Shown piece by piece: positions 9,772 to 17,802 of a DNA stretch of 64,000 nt; the stretch's first letter is position 1, and each line of letters opens with the position of its first letter. Source of the DNA: Variovorax sp. 679 (lineage in GTDB: Bacteria; Pseudomonadota; Gammaproteobacteria; Burkholderiales; Burkholderiaceae_C); the NCBI RefSeq assembly GCF_003952185.1, contig NZ_RXFS01000009.1:62001-126000 (forward strand), read 5' to 3'. The notes under the pieces were generated by a model. It saw only the letters and a list, made by a program, of their open reading frames with translations. It searched no databases and was not told the DNA's origin. The position numbers and the translations under genes are program-made.

Positions 9772-10707
9772 TCAGATCGGCTTGGTCAGATACACCGCCT
9801 CGCGCCCCACGATCGCGCGCTGGGCCGGCATGAAGATCGTGCAGTCGTCGCACAGCGCGCGAATCTCTTCGTCGCCATTGGTCGCGATCAGTTCGCCCTT
9901 GGCGAAGGTCTCGAAGCCGATCAGCGGGCGCACGAACGCGAAGTCCGGCGACTTGATGACGTGCGTCTGCAGCAGCTGGAAGCGCCGTTGCGGTTCGGGC
10001 GCCGGCGTGGCCGGATCCTTCTCGACGAGGCCGAAGTAGGCGAGGAAGTCGTAGGTCACGGCGGTGGCCATGTCCGACGCCGAACGCAGGAAGTGTTGGC
10101 CGCACTCGACCACCATCGCCACGCCCTTGCCCTCCGGGCCGCCGTGGCTGCCGTACTGGATGAGCGGCGTGCCCGAACCGAGTCCGTCGGGCATCACGAG
10201 GTGCACCGAGGGGCGGCCGATGGCCAGCGCGACCTTGGCGTTGCGCTCGAACGCTGGATACACCCAGAACGGCACGACGGGCTGGCTGGTCGAGTGGATG
10301 TCGAGGATGTGGTCGGCCGCCTCGACCACCGGGCGCAGGATGCGCGCGCGGCTCAGTTCGGGGCTGTCTTCGCTGCCGTCGAGCCATTCGGGCGACCAGA
10401 TGCGGTTGAGGTTGTGCACGAGCTGCCGGCTGTCGAAGGGCAGCGCCTCGTTGAAGGACTCGTACGCCGCCACGTTGGCGAAGCTCACGGTGAGCGTGCC
10501 GATCTTCGGGCGCACGTCGTTGTCGAGCAGGTGCGTGGCCGCCGTCATGCCGCAGATCTCGTTTCCGTGCGTGAGCGCATTGATCAGCACGTGCGGGCCG
10601 GGCTTGCCGGACTCGAAGCGGTGCACGTAGTCGACGCCGACGTTGCCCTTGCGGTAGGCGGAAAGATCGCGCGGGAGGACTTCGAGGGCGGGGGGAGATT
10701 GGGTCAT
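9772..10707 (-). CDS. Succinylglutamate desuccinylase/aspartoacylase family zinc hydrolase
   Basis: A 311-residue M14-like hydrolase with the zinc ligands His47 and Glu50 in NALTHGNEICG and His138 in DIHST, and a C-terminal beta domain. Members remove acyl groups from N-acyl amino acids (aspartoacylase, AstE). There are no ast genes next to it, so the substrate is open. The start at 10707 gives the N-terminus MTQSPPALEV with a purine-rich stretch upstream; a longer upstream reading is Arg/Cys-rich and unlikely. Confidence 0.85.
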   Translation of the reverse strand: MTQSPPALEVLPRDLSAYRKGNVGVDYVHRFESGKPGPHVLINALTHGNEICGMTAATHLLDNDVRPKIGTLTVSFANVAAYESFNEALPFDSRQLVHNLNRIWSPEWLDGSEDSPELSRARILRPVVEAADHILDIHSTSQPVVPFWVYPAFERNAKVALAIGRPSVHLVMPDGLGSGTPLIQYGSHGGPEGKGVAMVVECGQHFLRSASDMATAVTYDFLAYFGLVEKDPATPAPEPQRRFQLLQTHVIKSPDFAFVRPLIGFETFAKGELIATNGDEEIRALCDDCTIFMPAQRAIVGREAVYLTKPI

Positions 10708-10818
10708 GTCGGCGTGGGAATTGAAGCGAAGCGGTCGGGCGAGTGTGCTACAGGGCGCGCATCCGCGCCGCCGTGCGCGGCAACACCAGCCCGCGCCGCT
10801 CAAGCTTCGGCCAACCGC

Positions 10819-11796
10819 TTACCGCACCTGCTGGTAGTCCACCGGCACCCAGACGTAGCCCTTGCCCTCGGCCCGCACGTGGCCCAGGCCCGGGAACGGC
10901 AGGTGCGCGCTGCCGACCAGGTAGCGCCCCTTGGCCGCATCGGCGTACGCCTTCTTGCGCTCCACGGCGGCGGGCTTCGAGTCGACGTCGAAGGAGATGG
11001 TGATCTGCGGCTGCGGGAACTGCACGGCGGCCACGTGCATCAGGTCGCCCCACAGCACCAGCTTCTGGCCCTTGGACTCGATCACGTAGATGTTGTGGCC
11101 GGGCGTGTGGCCATGGGCGGGCACGGCCTTGATGCCGGGCGCCAGCTCGGTGCCGCCCTTCATGCCCTTGAACTTGCCGGCTTCCACATACGGGTTCAGC
11201 GAGGCCATCGCGCCCTGGAAGAAGCCCTTCATCTCGGCGGAGGCCTTCTCGAGGTTGGCCTTGTTCAGCCAGAAGTCGGCGTCTTCCTGCCCGGCGTGGA
11301 TGGTGGCGTTGGGGAACACCAGCTTGCCGTCCTGCACAAGGCCGCCGACGTGGTCGCCGTGCATGTGGGTGATGAGCACGTCGTCGACCTGATCGGGCTG
11401 GTAGCCGGCTGCCTTGAGGTTGGCCTGCAGGTTGCCGAGCGTGGGCCCGAAGAGGCCACCGGCACCGGTGTCGACCAGCACCAGCTTGCTGCCGGTGTTG
11501 ATGAGGTAGCCGTTCACCGAGGTGGGCACGGCGTCCTTCTCGAAGCTGCGGTCGAGCAGCTTGCCGACCTGCGCCTGGGTGGTGTTGGTGAGCAGCTTCT
11601 TGGGCTCGAGGTCGAGGGTGCCGTCGAACAGCGCCGTTACTTCGAAGTCGCCGAGCATCGTGCGGTAGAAGCCCGGCGCCTGGGTCTTGACCTGCGGCGC
11701 GCCGGCCAGCGCCGCGGAAGAAAACGAAAGCATCAGCAGGCTGCCGGCCAGCGCGGCGATGCCCTGGCGCAGCCAGCGAGCGGGTGTTGTTGTCAT
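10819..11796 (-). CDS. Periplasmic MBL-fold metallo-hydrolase
   Basis: The 325-residue protein has a Sec signal peptide (about residues 1-32) and a metallo-beta-lactamase domain with HMHGDHVGG at 144-152, a distal GHTPGHNIYVI and a final His motif (LWGDLMHVAAVQFP). Together these are the two-metal ligands of the family. It resembles exported MBL-fold proteins of the quorum-lactonase/PqsE-like group by text, but its substrate cannot be set from sequence. Start selected at 11796 because the signal peptide begins there with an upstream GAGGAGC. Confidence 0.85.
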   Translation of the reverse strand: MTTTPARWLRQGIAALAGSLLMLSFSSAALAGAPQVKTQAPGFYRTMLGDFEVTALFDGTLDLEPKKLLTNTTQAQVGKLLDRSFEKDAVPTSVNGYLINTGSKLVLVDTGAGGLFGPTLGNLQANLKAAGYQPDQVDDVLITHMHGDHVGGLVQDGKLVFPNATIHAGQEDADFWLNKANLEKASAEMKGFFQGAMASLNPYVEAGKFKGMKGGTELAPGIKAVPAHGHTPGHNIYVIESKGQKLVLWGDLMHVAAVQFPQPQITISFDVDSKPAAVERKKAYADAAKGRYLVGSAHLPFPGLGHVRAEGKGYVWVPVDYQQVR

Positions 11797-11867
11797 GGTT
11801 CGGCTCCTCGGTGGTTTGAAGGGGCGCCGAGGATAGCCGAGGCTGGCCGGCCCTGCAGAACGCCTGC

Positions 11868-13070
11868 CTACCAGTTGACCTCGCGCTCCGGCGTAGCCGA
11901 GATGTGGTGGATCGACAGGTCCGCGCCGTCGTACTCCTCTTCCTGCGACAGCCGCAGCCCCACCGCCGCCTTCAGTGCGCCGTACACCGCCAGTCCCGCG
12001 AGAGCGGCCCAGGCCACACCCATGACGGTGCCGATGAGCTGCGCCCACACGTTCACGCCGCCAATGCCGCCCAGCGCCTGCGTGCCGAAGATGCCAGCCG
12101 CGATGCCGCCCCAGGTGCCGCACAGGCCGTGCAGCGGCCATACGCCGAGCACGTCGTCGATCTTCCATTTGTTCTGCGTGAGCGTGAACAGCTTGACGAA
12201 GATGCCCCCCGCCACGCCGCCCACCACCAGCGCGCCCAGCGGGTGCATCAGGTCGGAGCCGGCGCACACCGCCACGAGGCCGGCGAGCGGGCCGTTGTAG
12301 ACGAAGCCCGGATCGTTCTTGCCCATGGCCAGCGCCACCAGCGTGCCCCCCACCATCGCCATCAGCGAGTTGACGGCCACAAGGCCCGAGATCTTGTCGA
12401 TGCTCTGCGCGCTCATCACGTTGAAGCCGAACCAGCCCACGCACAGCACCCACGCGCCGAGGGCCAGGAACGGGATGTTCGACGGCGGATGCGCGCTCAG
12501 CGAGCCGTCGCCCCGGTAGCGGTTGCGCCGCGCGCCCAGCAGCAGCACGGCCGGCAGCGCCAGCCAGCCGCCCACGGCGTGCACCACCACCGAGCCGGCG
12601 AAGTCATGGAACTCGTGGCCGGTGAGCGAGGCGATCCAGCCCTGGATGCCGAAGTGCTTGTTCCAGGCGATGCCTTCGAACAGCGGGTAGACGAAGCCCA
12701 CGATCACCGCCGTGGCGATCAGCTGCGGCCAGAACTTGGCGCGCTCGGCGATGCCGCCCGAAATGATGGCCGGGATGGCTGCGGCGAACGTCAGCAGGAA
12801 GAAGAACTTCACCAGCTCGTAGCCGCTCTTTGCCGACAGTTCGGTGGCGCTCACGAAGAAATGCGTGCCGTAGGCCACGCCGTAGCCCACCAGGAAGTAC
12901 ACGATGGTCGAGACCGAGAAGTCGACCAGGATCTTCACCAGCGCATTGACCTGGTTCTTCTTGCGCACGGTGCCGAGTTCGAGAAAGGCAAAGCCGGCGT
13001 GCATGGCCAGGACCATGATCGCGCCGAGAAGGATGAACAGCGCGTCTGCGCCCTGTTTGAGTGCGTCCAT
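11868..13070 (-). CDS. amtB: Ammonium transporter, Amt/MEP/Rh family
   Basis: A 400-residue protein with 11 hydrophobic segments and family motifs. The twin-His pair of the conduction pore is seen in FAGSVVVHAVGG and in VLGVWPLHGLCGTWGG, and ISGGIAERAKF is typical. It takes up ammonium across the inner membrane. Unusually for the family in proteobacteria there is no glnK next to it. A sigma-54 type promoter lies at 13143-13156, consistent with nitrogen control. The start at 13070 has AAGAAGC upstream. Confidence 0.95.
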   Translation of the reverse strand: MDALKQGADALFILLGAIMVLAMHAGFAFLELGTVRKKNQVNALVKILVDFSVSTIVYFLVGYGVAYGTHFFVSATELSAKSGYELVKFFFLLTFAAAIPAIISGGIAERAKFWPQLIATAVIVGFVYPLFEGIAWNKHFGIQGWIASLTGHEFHDFAGSVVVHAVGGWLALPAVLLLGARRNRYRGDGSLSAHPPSNIPFLALGAWVLCVGWFGFNVMSAQSIDKISGLVAVNSLMAMVGGTLVALAMGKNDPGFVYNGPLAGLVAVCAGSDLMHPLGALVVGGVAGGIFVKLFTLTQNKWKIDDVLGVWPLHGLCGTWGGIAAGIFGTQALGGIGGVNVWAQLIGTVMGVAWAALAGLAVYGALKAAVGLRLSQEEEYDGADLSIHHISATPEREVNW

Positions 13071-13142
13071 TGGAGCTTCTTGCTGATTTTGGTTTGAATT
13101 GGTGCGTCGCACCCGGATTGCCCGAGGCGGCCGGCCAATAAA

Positions 13143-13156
13143 GCAAAAATGGTGCC
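13143..13156 (-). promoter_or_regulatory. Sigma-54 (-24/-12) promoter of amtB
   Basis: On the minus strand the sequence GGCACCATTTTTGC has the GG and GC dinucleotides exactly ten bases apart, and the GGCAC-N5-TTGC pattern of RpoN promoters. It lies 73-86 bases upstream of the amtB start codon. Nitrogen-controlled ammonium transporters are classic RpoN/NtrC targets, so the position fits. I did not find a convincing NtrC palindrome upstream within the intergenic space. Confidence 0.65.
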
Positions 13157-13221
13157 TGAAAGCTCTTTGATGGTGCGGAATGAACCAATAGCGGGCCATC
13201 CACGGCCCGCCACGCACCGGA

Positions 13222-14160
13222 TCAGGCCACGCCGATGCCCGTTCGCAGCGCGTCGCGGTAGCGGCGGCTGCAGGGCACGGTGCTGCCGTCGTGCATGTGC
13301 AGCCGGGCGTCGCCGCCGTCCAGCGGCTCGATTTCCCTGATGCGCCCCAGGTTCACCGCATGGCTGCGGTGCACGCGCACGAAGAGCGCGGGGTCGAGCT
13401 GGGTCAGGAAGTCGGTCAGCGTGGCGCGCAGCAGGTAGTCATGGCCGTTGACGTGCAGGCCGACGTAGTTGCCCTCGGCCTGGAGCCAGTCGATGTCGGT
13501 AGCTGCAATGAGGAATTCGCGGCGCAGCTTGCGCACGAGGAAGCGTTCGGGGCGCACGGGCTGTGGTGGGGGCGTTTCCTGCATCGAGGGTTCGAATCCC
13601 TCCGCTTCCGCCAAAACCGGAGCCGGCGCGGCCCCGCTCTCCTCCGGCGCATCCAGCACCCGCGCCTCGCCCTGCAGGCGCAGCACGAACAGCCGGTAGG
13701 CCCAGATACCGAAGACGATGCTCGCGTACACCCGCACGTCCTTCAGGTACTCGTAGGTCCACTGGCCGGCCCAGCCCCAGAAGTCATAGCGCTCGCCGGC
13801 CACGGCGTAGACCAGCGCCCGCACCCCGAACATGCCCACCACGTGGACCACGCTGAACACCACGCTCGCCACCGCATGCCAGGCCAGGAAGCGCAGCAGA
13901 TGGGTGCGCGCCAGCGGCGACAGCCGGCGCTCGACCAAGGCCAGCGCCGGAACCAGCAGCAGCAACACCAGGTGGCTCGAACCCTCCCAGGTCGCGACCT
14001 CCCAGTTGGGCCGGGGCACGGCCCGGGTGCGCATGTCGACGATCGCCACCATCGTGCTGAACGCGGCCTGCAGCGTCATCAGCACGATCCAGAAAGCCAC
14101 CTCCACGGGGCGGCGGATCGGCTCGTAGCGTTCGTACAGGTTCTTGCGGGCGTCTCCCAT
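13222..14160 (-). CDS. Membrane-anchored LytTR-type DNA-binding regulator
   Basis: A 312-residue protein with four hydrophobic segments in the first half (about 22-42, 63-79, 92-120, 146-164), a linker (about 170-200) and a C-terminal LytTR domain (from about 205; FLVRKLRREFLIAATDIDWLQ, RVHRSHAVNLGRI). No receiver domain is present, so it is a one-component membrane-tethered regulator. The linker is encoded by a stretch whose opposite strand is a near-perfect tRNA-Ser 3' end (see 13586-13613). Direct repeats upstream of its start (14201-14219) could be an autoregulatory site. Confidence 0.85.
   Translation of the reverse strand: MGDARKNLYERYEPIRRPVEVAFWIVLMTLQAAFSTMVAIVDMRTRAVPRPNWEVATWEGSSHLVLLLLVPALALVERRLSPLARTHLLRFLAWHAVASVVFSVVHVVGMFGVRALVYAVAGERYDFWGWAGQWTYEYLKDVRVYASIVFGIWAYRLFVLRLQGEARVLDAPEESGAAPAPVLAEAEGFEPSMQETPPPQPVRPERFLVRKLRREFLIAATDIDWLQAEGNYVGLHVNGHDYLLRATLTDFLTQLDPALFVRVHRSHAVNLGRIREIEPLDGGDARLHMHDGSTVPCSRRYRDALRTGIGVA
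13586..13613 (+). other. tRNA-Ser-like 3' end inside a coding sequence
   Basis: On the plus strand a perfect T-arm (GAGGG, loop TTCGAAT, CCCTC) is followed by a seven-base acceptor strand CGCTTCC, discriminator G and encoded CCA. This is the exact layout of a tRNA 3' end and resembles serine tRNAs. A GGAAGCG complementary to the acceptor strand occurs at 13539-13545, 75 bases before the CCA end, but no anticodon arm can be folded between them. On the minus strand the segment encodes part of the regulator's linker (EAEGFEPSM) in frame. It looks like a relic or attachment-site-like insertion, not a working tRNA. Confidence 0.7.
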
Positions 14161-14200
14161 GGCCGGGATTCTCCTGAAAACAGGCTTCGGGACGGCGAAT

Positions 14201-14219
14201 TTCGTCCCTTTTCGTCCCT
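14201..14219. promoter_or_regulatory. Direct repeat upstream of the LytTR gene, possible regulator site
   Basis: TTCGTCCCT occurs at 14201-14209 and 14211-14219, one helical turn apart, 41-59 bases upstream of the regulator's start codon. A GGGACG at 14189-14194 makes the first copy part of an inverted repeat as well. LytTR domains bind direct repeats spaced by about one turn, so this is a plausible autoregulatory element, but the family consensus is too loose to be sure. Confidence 0.35.
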
Positions 14220-14324
14220 CATGGCCACCGCTCGTCACAAAGCGGGGGGCGATCCGTCCCCTGGCCGCGCCAATGAGAGTGGCCGGGCCGAGCATGGCGG
14301 CCTTTCCGATTCGAGGAACCGCTC

Positions 14325-15563
14325 ATGACCGCTCATCCCATCCCGCCCGGCCACCGCCGCCACGACATCGACGCCCTGCGCGCGCTGGCCTTCCTGTTCG
14401 TCATCCTTTATCACGTCGGCATGTACTACGTGGCCGACTGGCCCTGGCACCTCAAGAGTCCGCACGCGGCCGAGTGGCTGCAATGGCCGATGCGCATATT
14501 GAATCTCTGGCGCATGGATCTGGTCTTTCTGATCTCGGGCGTGTCGCTGGGCTTCCTGAGCCGGGGCCAGGGCACCTGGGGCCTGCTGCGCAGCCGGGGG
14601 CTTCGGCTGATGCTGCCGCTGGCCTTCGGCATGGCGGTGATCGTGCCCTACCAGGCCTACGCGCAGGGCGTAGCCAACGGGCTGATCGCGCCGGGCTTCG
14701 GCGCCTTCCTGCTGCGCTACCTGTCGATGGCCGAGCCGTGGCCGAAGAAGGCCTTCGACGGCGCGGAATTCGGCATCACCTGGAACCACCTCTGGTACCT
14801 GCCCTACCTCTTCACCTACACGGCACTGGTCGCGCTGACGCTGCCGCTGTGGAATTCGGCCGCCGGCCAATGGGTGCGCCGCGCCTTCAACGGCCTGCGC
14901 GGCTGGAAGCTGCTGTTGCTTCCTGTTGTGCCGCTACTCGTCTTCACGATGCTGCTGGCCTCGCGCTTTCCGGCCACGCACAACCTGGTGCGCGACTTCC
15001 ACCTGCACAGCCTCTACTTCACGATGTTCCTCTACGGCTACTGGATGGGCGTGGACACCGGCGTGTGGAAGGAACTGGAGCGGCTGCGCCGCGTGTCGCT
15101 CGCGCTGGCGGTCGCCGTCATCGCCACCTTCATCGCGCTGCGCGCCGGCGTGAAGGCTCCGCCCTCGGGCTTGCTGATGGACGTCCTGCGAATGCTCTAC
15201 CTGTGGCTGGCCGTCGCGACCATCCTCGGCCACGGCCACCGATACCTGAACCGCCCGTGGCCTTGGCTGCGCTGGGCCAACGAGTCGGTCTACCCGTGGT
15301 ACGTGCTGCACCAGACGCTGATCATCGTCGGCGTAAGCCTGCTGGCGCCGCTCGCGCTCGGCCCGGTAATCGAGCCCGCGCTGCTGGTGGCGCTGACGCT
15401 GCTCGGCTGCTGGCTGCTGACGGACGGGCTGATCCGCCGCACCAACCTGCTGCGGCCGCTCTTCGGGCTGAAGCTCAGGCGGCGGGCTCCGACTTCTTCT
15501 GTGGCGCGGAAGCAGGCTCTTCCACCGGAACCAGGATTGCGTTCCCCGTCGCCACGAGCTTGA
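14325..15563 (+). CDS. Acyltransferase 3 / OpgC-like membrane acyltransferase
   Basis: A 412-residue protein with about ten transmembrane helices and the N-terminal signature RRHDIDALRALAFLFVILYH typical of acyltransferase family 3, where the Arg/Asp/His pattern is part of the active site. Such proteins transfer acyl or succinyl groups to membrane-exposed sugars, for example osmoregulated periplasmic glucans. No opgGH genes are nearby, so the acceptor is unknown. The last ~30 residues overlap the convergent thioesterase gene by 89 bases and look non-conserved. Confidence 0.85.
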   Translation: MTAHPIPPGHRRHDIDALRALAFLFVILYHVGMYYVADWPWHLKSPHAAEWLQWPMRILNLWRMDLVFLISGVSLGFLSRGQGTWGLLRSRGLRLMLPLAFGMAVIVPYQAYAQGVANGLIAPGFGAFLLRYLSMAEPWPKKAFDGAEFGITWNHLWYLPYLFTYTALVALTLPLWNSAAGQWVRRAFNGLRGWKLLLLPVVPLLVFTMLLASRFPATHNLVRDFHLHSLYFTMFLYGYWMGVDTGVWKELERLRRVSLALAVAVIATFIALRAGVKAPPSGLLMDVLRMLYLWLAVATILGHGHRYLNRPWPWLRWANESVYPWYVLHQTLIIVGVSLLAPLALGPVIEPALLVALTLLGCWLLTDGLIRRTNLLRPLFGLKLRRRAPTSSVARKQALPPEPGLRSPSPRA

Positions 15564-15921
15564 GCGCATCGGCGCCTTCGCCCTGCGCATAGAGCTCCGC
15601 CACCGCGAACACCTGCTTGCGCCCGGCCTTCACCACCCGCCCGCGCGCCACGAAGGCGCGGCCGATGGCAGGCGAGATGCAGTTCACCGAGAAGTGCGAC
15701 GCGAGCACGCGGCCCGCCACGGTGGCGGCCGCGTAGCCGCTCACGGTGTCGAGCATCGCGCCGATCATTCCGGCGTGCAGGAAGCCGGCGTACTGGCCCA
15801 TGTCTTCCTCGCGCCAGTTCATGCGCAGTTCCGCTTCGCCGTTGGCGGCGCTCGTGACTTCGAAGCCGGCCCAGCGGTTGAAGGCGGCGGTCTTGTTGAT
15901 GGCCTGGATGGTGTCGAGCAT
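15475..15921 (-). CDS. PaaI/YiiD-like hotdog-fold thioesterase
   Basis: The 148-residue protein has a hotdog domain with GFLHAGMIGAMLDTVSGYAA, the central helix motif seen in PaaI-type acyl-CoA thioesterases, and a strand-rich C-terminal half (HFSVNCISPAIGRAFVARGRV). The expected reaction is hydrolysis of an acyl- or aryl-CoA. A variable, charged tail (EEPASAPQKKSEPAA) overlaps the 3' end of the convergent acyltransferase gene. Confidence 0.85.
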   Translation of the reverse strand: MLDTIQAINKTAAFNRWAGFEVTSAANGEAELRMNWREEDMGQYAGFLHAGMIGAMLDTVSGYAAATVAGRVLASHFSVNCISPAIGRAFVARGRVVKAGRKQVFAVAELYAQGEGADALKLVATGNAILVPVEEPASAPQKKSEPAA

Positions 15922-16142
15922 GAGTGTGTGTCCTTGTCCGGGGTTGGGTGGAAAGACGATGTGCCCACTCTATGAAGCACGCCCGGCATCCGCCGTCGCG
16001 CGCGCGACCGGAATCGCCGCGGCGGTTGCATTGGCGACAGCAATGCCGGACTCGGGAATTTTTTGACGATGCCTTAACCCCGTTCGCCGGGGTCGTCCGT
16101 ATGAGCAGGGGTCATTCATCACTTCCGCTCCAAAGGCACTTC

Positions 16143-17792
16143 ATGAAAGCATCGACTTCCGCCCTCCTCCGCGCCACCGCCGGTGCCGCCGTCCTGCTGG
16201 TACTGAGCCTCAGCGCCCAGGGGCAGGCAGCAACGCCGCAGGCCGTGGCGGCCGACTCGCGCATCACGCAGGTCAAGGTCTATCCCGGCAGCGCCACCGT
16301 GGAGCGCGTGGCGCGCGTCGCGGCCGGCGCCCGATCGGTCACTTTCGCCTGCCTGCCGGCGGGCCTGGACGTGCAGAGCCTGCAGGTGTCGGCCGATGCC
16401 TCGGTACGCATCGGCGAAACCTCGGTGCTCACCGAACAGCGCGAACTGTCGGCGCGCTGCTCGACCAGCCCGCTCGACGGCCGCATCCGCGAGCTCGAAG
16501 ACCAGAAGGCCGCGTTGCAGGCCGAGAACGACGCGCTCGGCATGGTCACCGGCTACCTCAAGGGCCTGGCCGGCGGCAGCGGAAACGACGCCCCGGGCGC
16601 CCGCGCACCGATGGACGCGCGCAACCTCGCCGCGATGACCGATGCCATGCGTCGCACCGGGCAGGACTCGCTGCTCAAGCAGCACCAGATCCAGCGCAGG
16701 CAGACCGAGATCGACCGCCAGCTCAACCCGCTGCTGGCCGAACGCACTCGCACCCAGGGCAACGGAGGCCAGGTGACGGCCGTGACGGTGACGCTGGCCG
16801 CCGGCGCCGATGCCGACGTGAAGCTCAGCTACCAGGTCAACGGCCCGGGCTGGACGCCGACCTATCGCGCGCTGCTCGACACCACCACGCGCAAGGTGCG
16901 CATCGAGCGCCAGGCCCTGGTGGCGCAAGCCACGGGCGAGGACTGGCGCGGCGTGAAGCTGGTGCTTTCCACCGGCCAGCCGCGCCGCGAGACCACCGGC
17001 CGCCTGCCGGGCGCGTGGCGCATCGGCATCGAGCCGCCGCCGCGCCCGGCGGCCGAGATGGCCTACCCCGCCGCGCCGGCAGCGGCCATGGCGCCATCGC
17101 CCATCATGGCCAGCAAGTCCATGGACAGCCGCGAGCGCCGGGCGGAACCGCTGTTCGACGTGAGCGTGTTCGACAACAGCTTCGCCACCGAGTTTTCGGT
17201 GCCGCAGGCCATCGACGTGCCCTCCAACGGCCAGCGCGTGACGATGGCGCTGGGCCAGCACGAGGACACGGCCAAGCTCGCCGCACGCACCAGCCCGCGC
17301 GTGGACGCCAGCGCCTTCCTCGTCGCCGAACTCGACCAGCCCGCCGGCGTGTGGCCGGCCGGCCCCATGCAGCTGTACCGCGACGGCGCCTTCGTGGGCA
17401 GCGGCCGGTGGAATGCGCCGAGCGACACGCGCCTGACGCTATCCTTCGGCCGCGACGAACTGGTTCGCGTGCAGGCCGAGCCCGAGCGCGACAACCAGGG
17501 CACCGGCGGCTTCGCTGGTTCACGCGCCGAGCGCAAGGTGCAGCGCGCCTACGTGGTCGAGAACCGCCACCGCACGTCGATCGCCGTGCAGGTGCTAGAA
17601 GCCGCCCCGGTGTCGGTCGACGAGAAGGTGCGCGTGGCTTCGGAGTTCTCGCCGCAGCCCGCCGAGCTGGCATGGAACAAGCAGCCCGGCCTGGCCATGT
17701 GGCAACTCGACCTGGCGGCCGGCCAGACCGCGCGCGTGACGGCCGACTACACCATCGGCTATCCGAAGGACGCACGCCTGCAGATGCGCTGA
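16143..17792 (+). CDS. MuiA-like protein (DUF4139/DUF4140)
   Basis: A 549-residue exported protein: signal peptide ending near residue 28 (QGQAA), a DUF4140-type N-terminal domain (ITQVKVYPGSATVERVARV), a coiled-coil of Gln/Glu/Arg-rich helices (about 115-200) and a C-terminal DUF4139 beta domain (VKLSYQVNGPGWTPTYRALLD, GEDWRGVKLVLSTGQP, FSVPQAIDVPSNGQ). The family is called mucoidy inhibitor A in some species, but the function is not settled. An AAAGG sits six bases upstream of the ATG at 16143. Confidence 0.85.
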   Translation: MKASTSALLRATAGAAVLLVLSLSAQGQAATPQAVAADSRITQVKVYPGSATVERVARVAAGARSVTFACLPAGLDVQSLQVSADASVRIGETSVLTEQRELSARCSTSPLDGRIRELEDQKAALQAENDALGMVTGYLKGLAGGSGNDAPGARAPMDARNLAAMTDAMRRTGQDSLLKQHQIQRRQTEIDRQLNPLLAERTRTQGNGGQVTAVTVTLAAGADADVKLSYQVNGPGWTPTYRALLDTTTRKVRIERQALVAQATGEDWRGVKLVLSTGQPRRETTGRLPGAWRIGIEPPPRPAAEMAYPAAPAAAMAPSPIMASKSMDSRERRAEPLFDVSVFDNSFATEFSVPQAIDVPSNGQRVTMALGQHEDTAKLAARTSPRVDASAFLVAELDQPAGVWPAGPMQLYRDGAFVGSGRWNAPSDTRLTLSFGRDELVRVQAEPERDNQGTGGFAGSRAERKVQRAYVVENRHRTSIAVQVLEAAPVSVDEKVRVASEFSPQPAELAWNKQPGLAMWQLDLAAGQTARVTADYTIGYPKDARLQMR

Positions 17793-17802
17793 GCAGGCAC
17801 CT

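Noticed and set aside
9733..12300. 855-residue plus-strand frame over the deacylase and MBL genes
   Set aside because: Shadow of two minus-strand enzymes with intact active-site motifs.
13539..13613. Functional tRNA
   Set aside because: Only the T-arm and acceptor match; D-arm and anticodon stem cannot be drawn with good pairs, and the region encodes the regulator linker.
14325..15563. Frameshift at the acyltransferase end
   Set aside because: The tail is unusual but the thioesterase gene reads through the overlap with full motifs, so I treat this as a convergent overlap.
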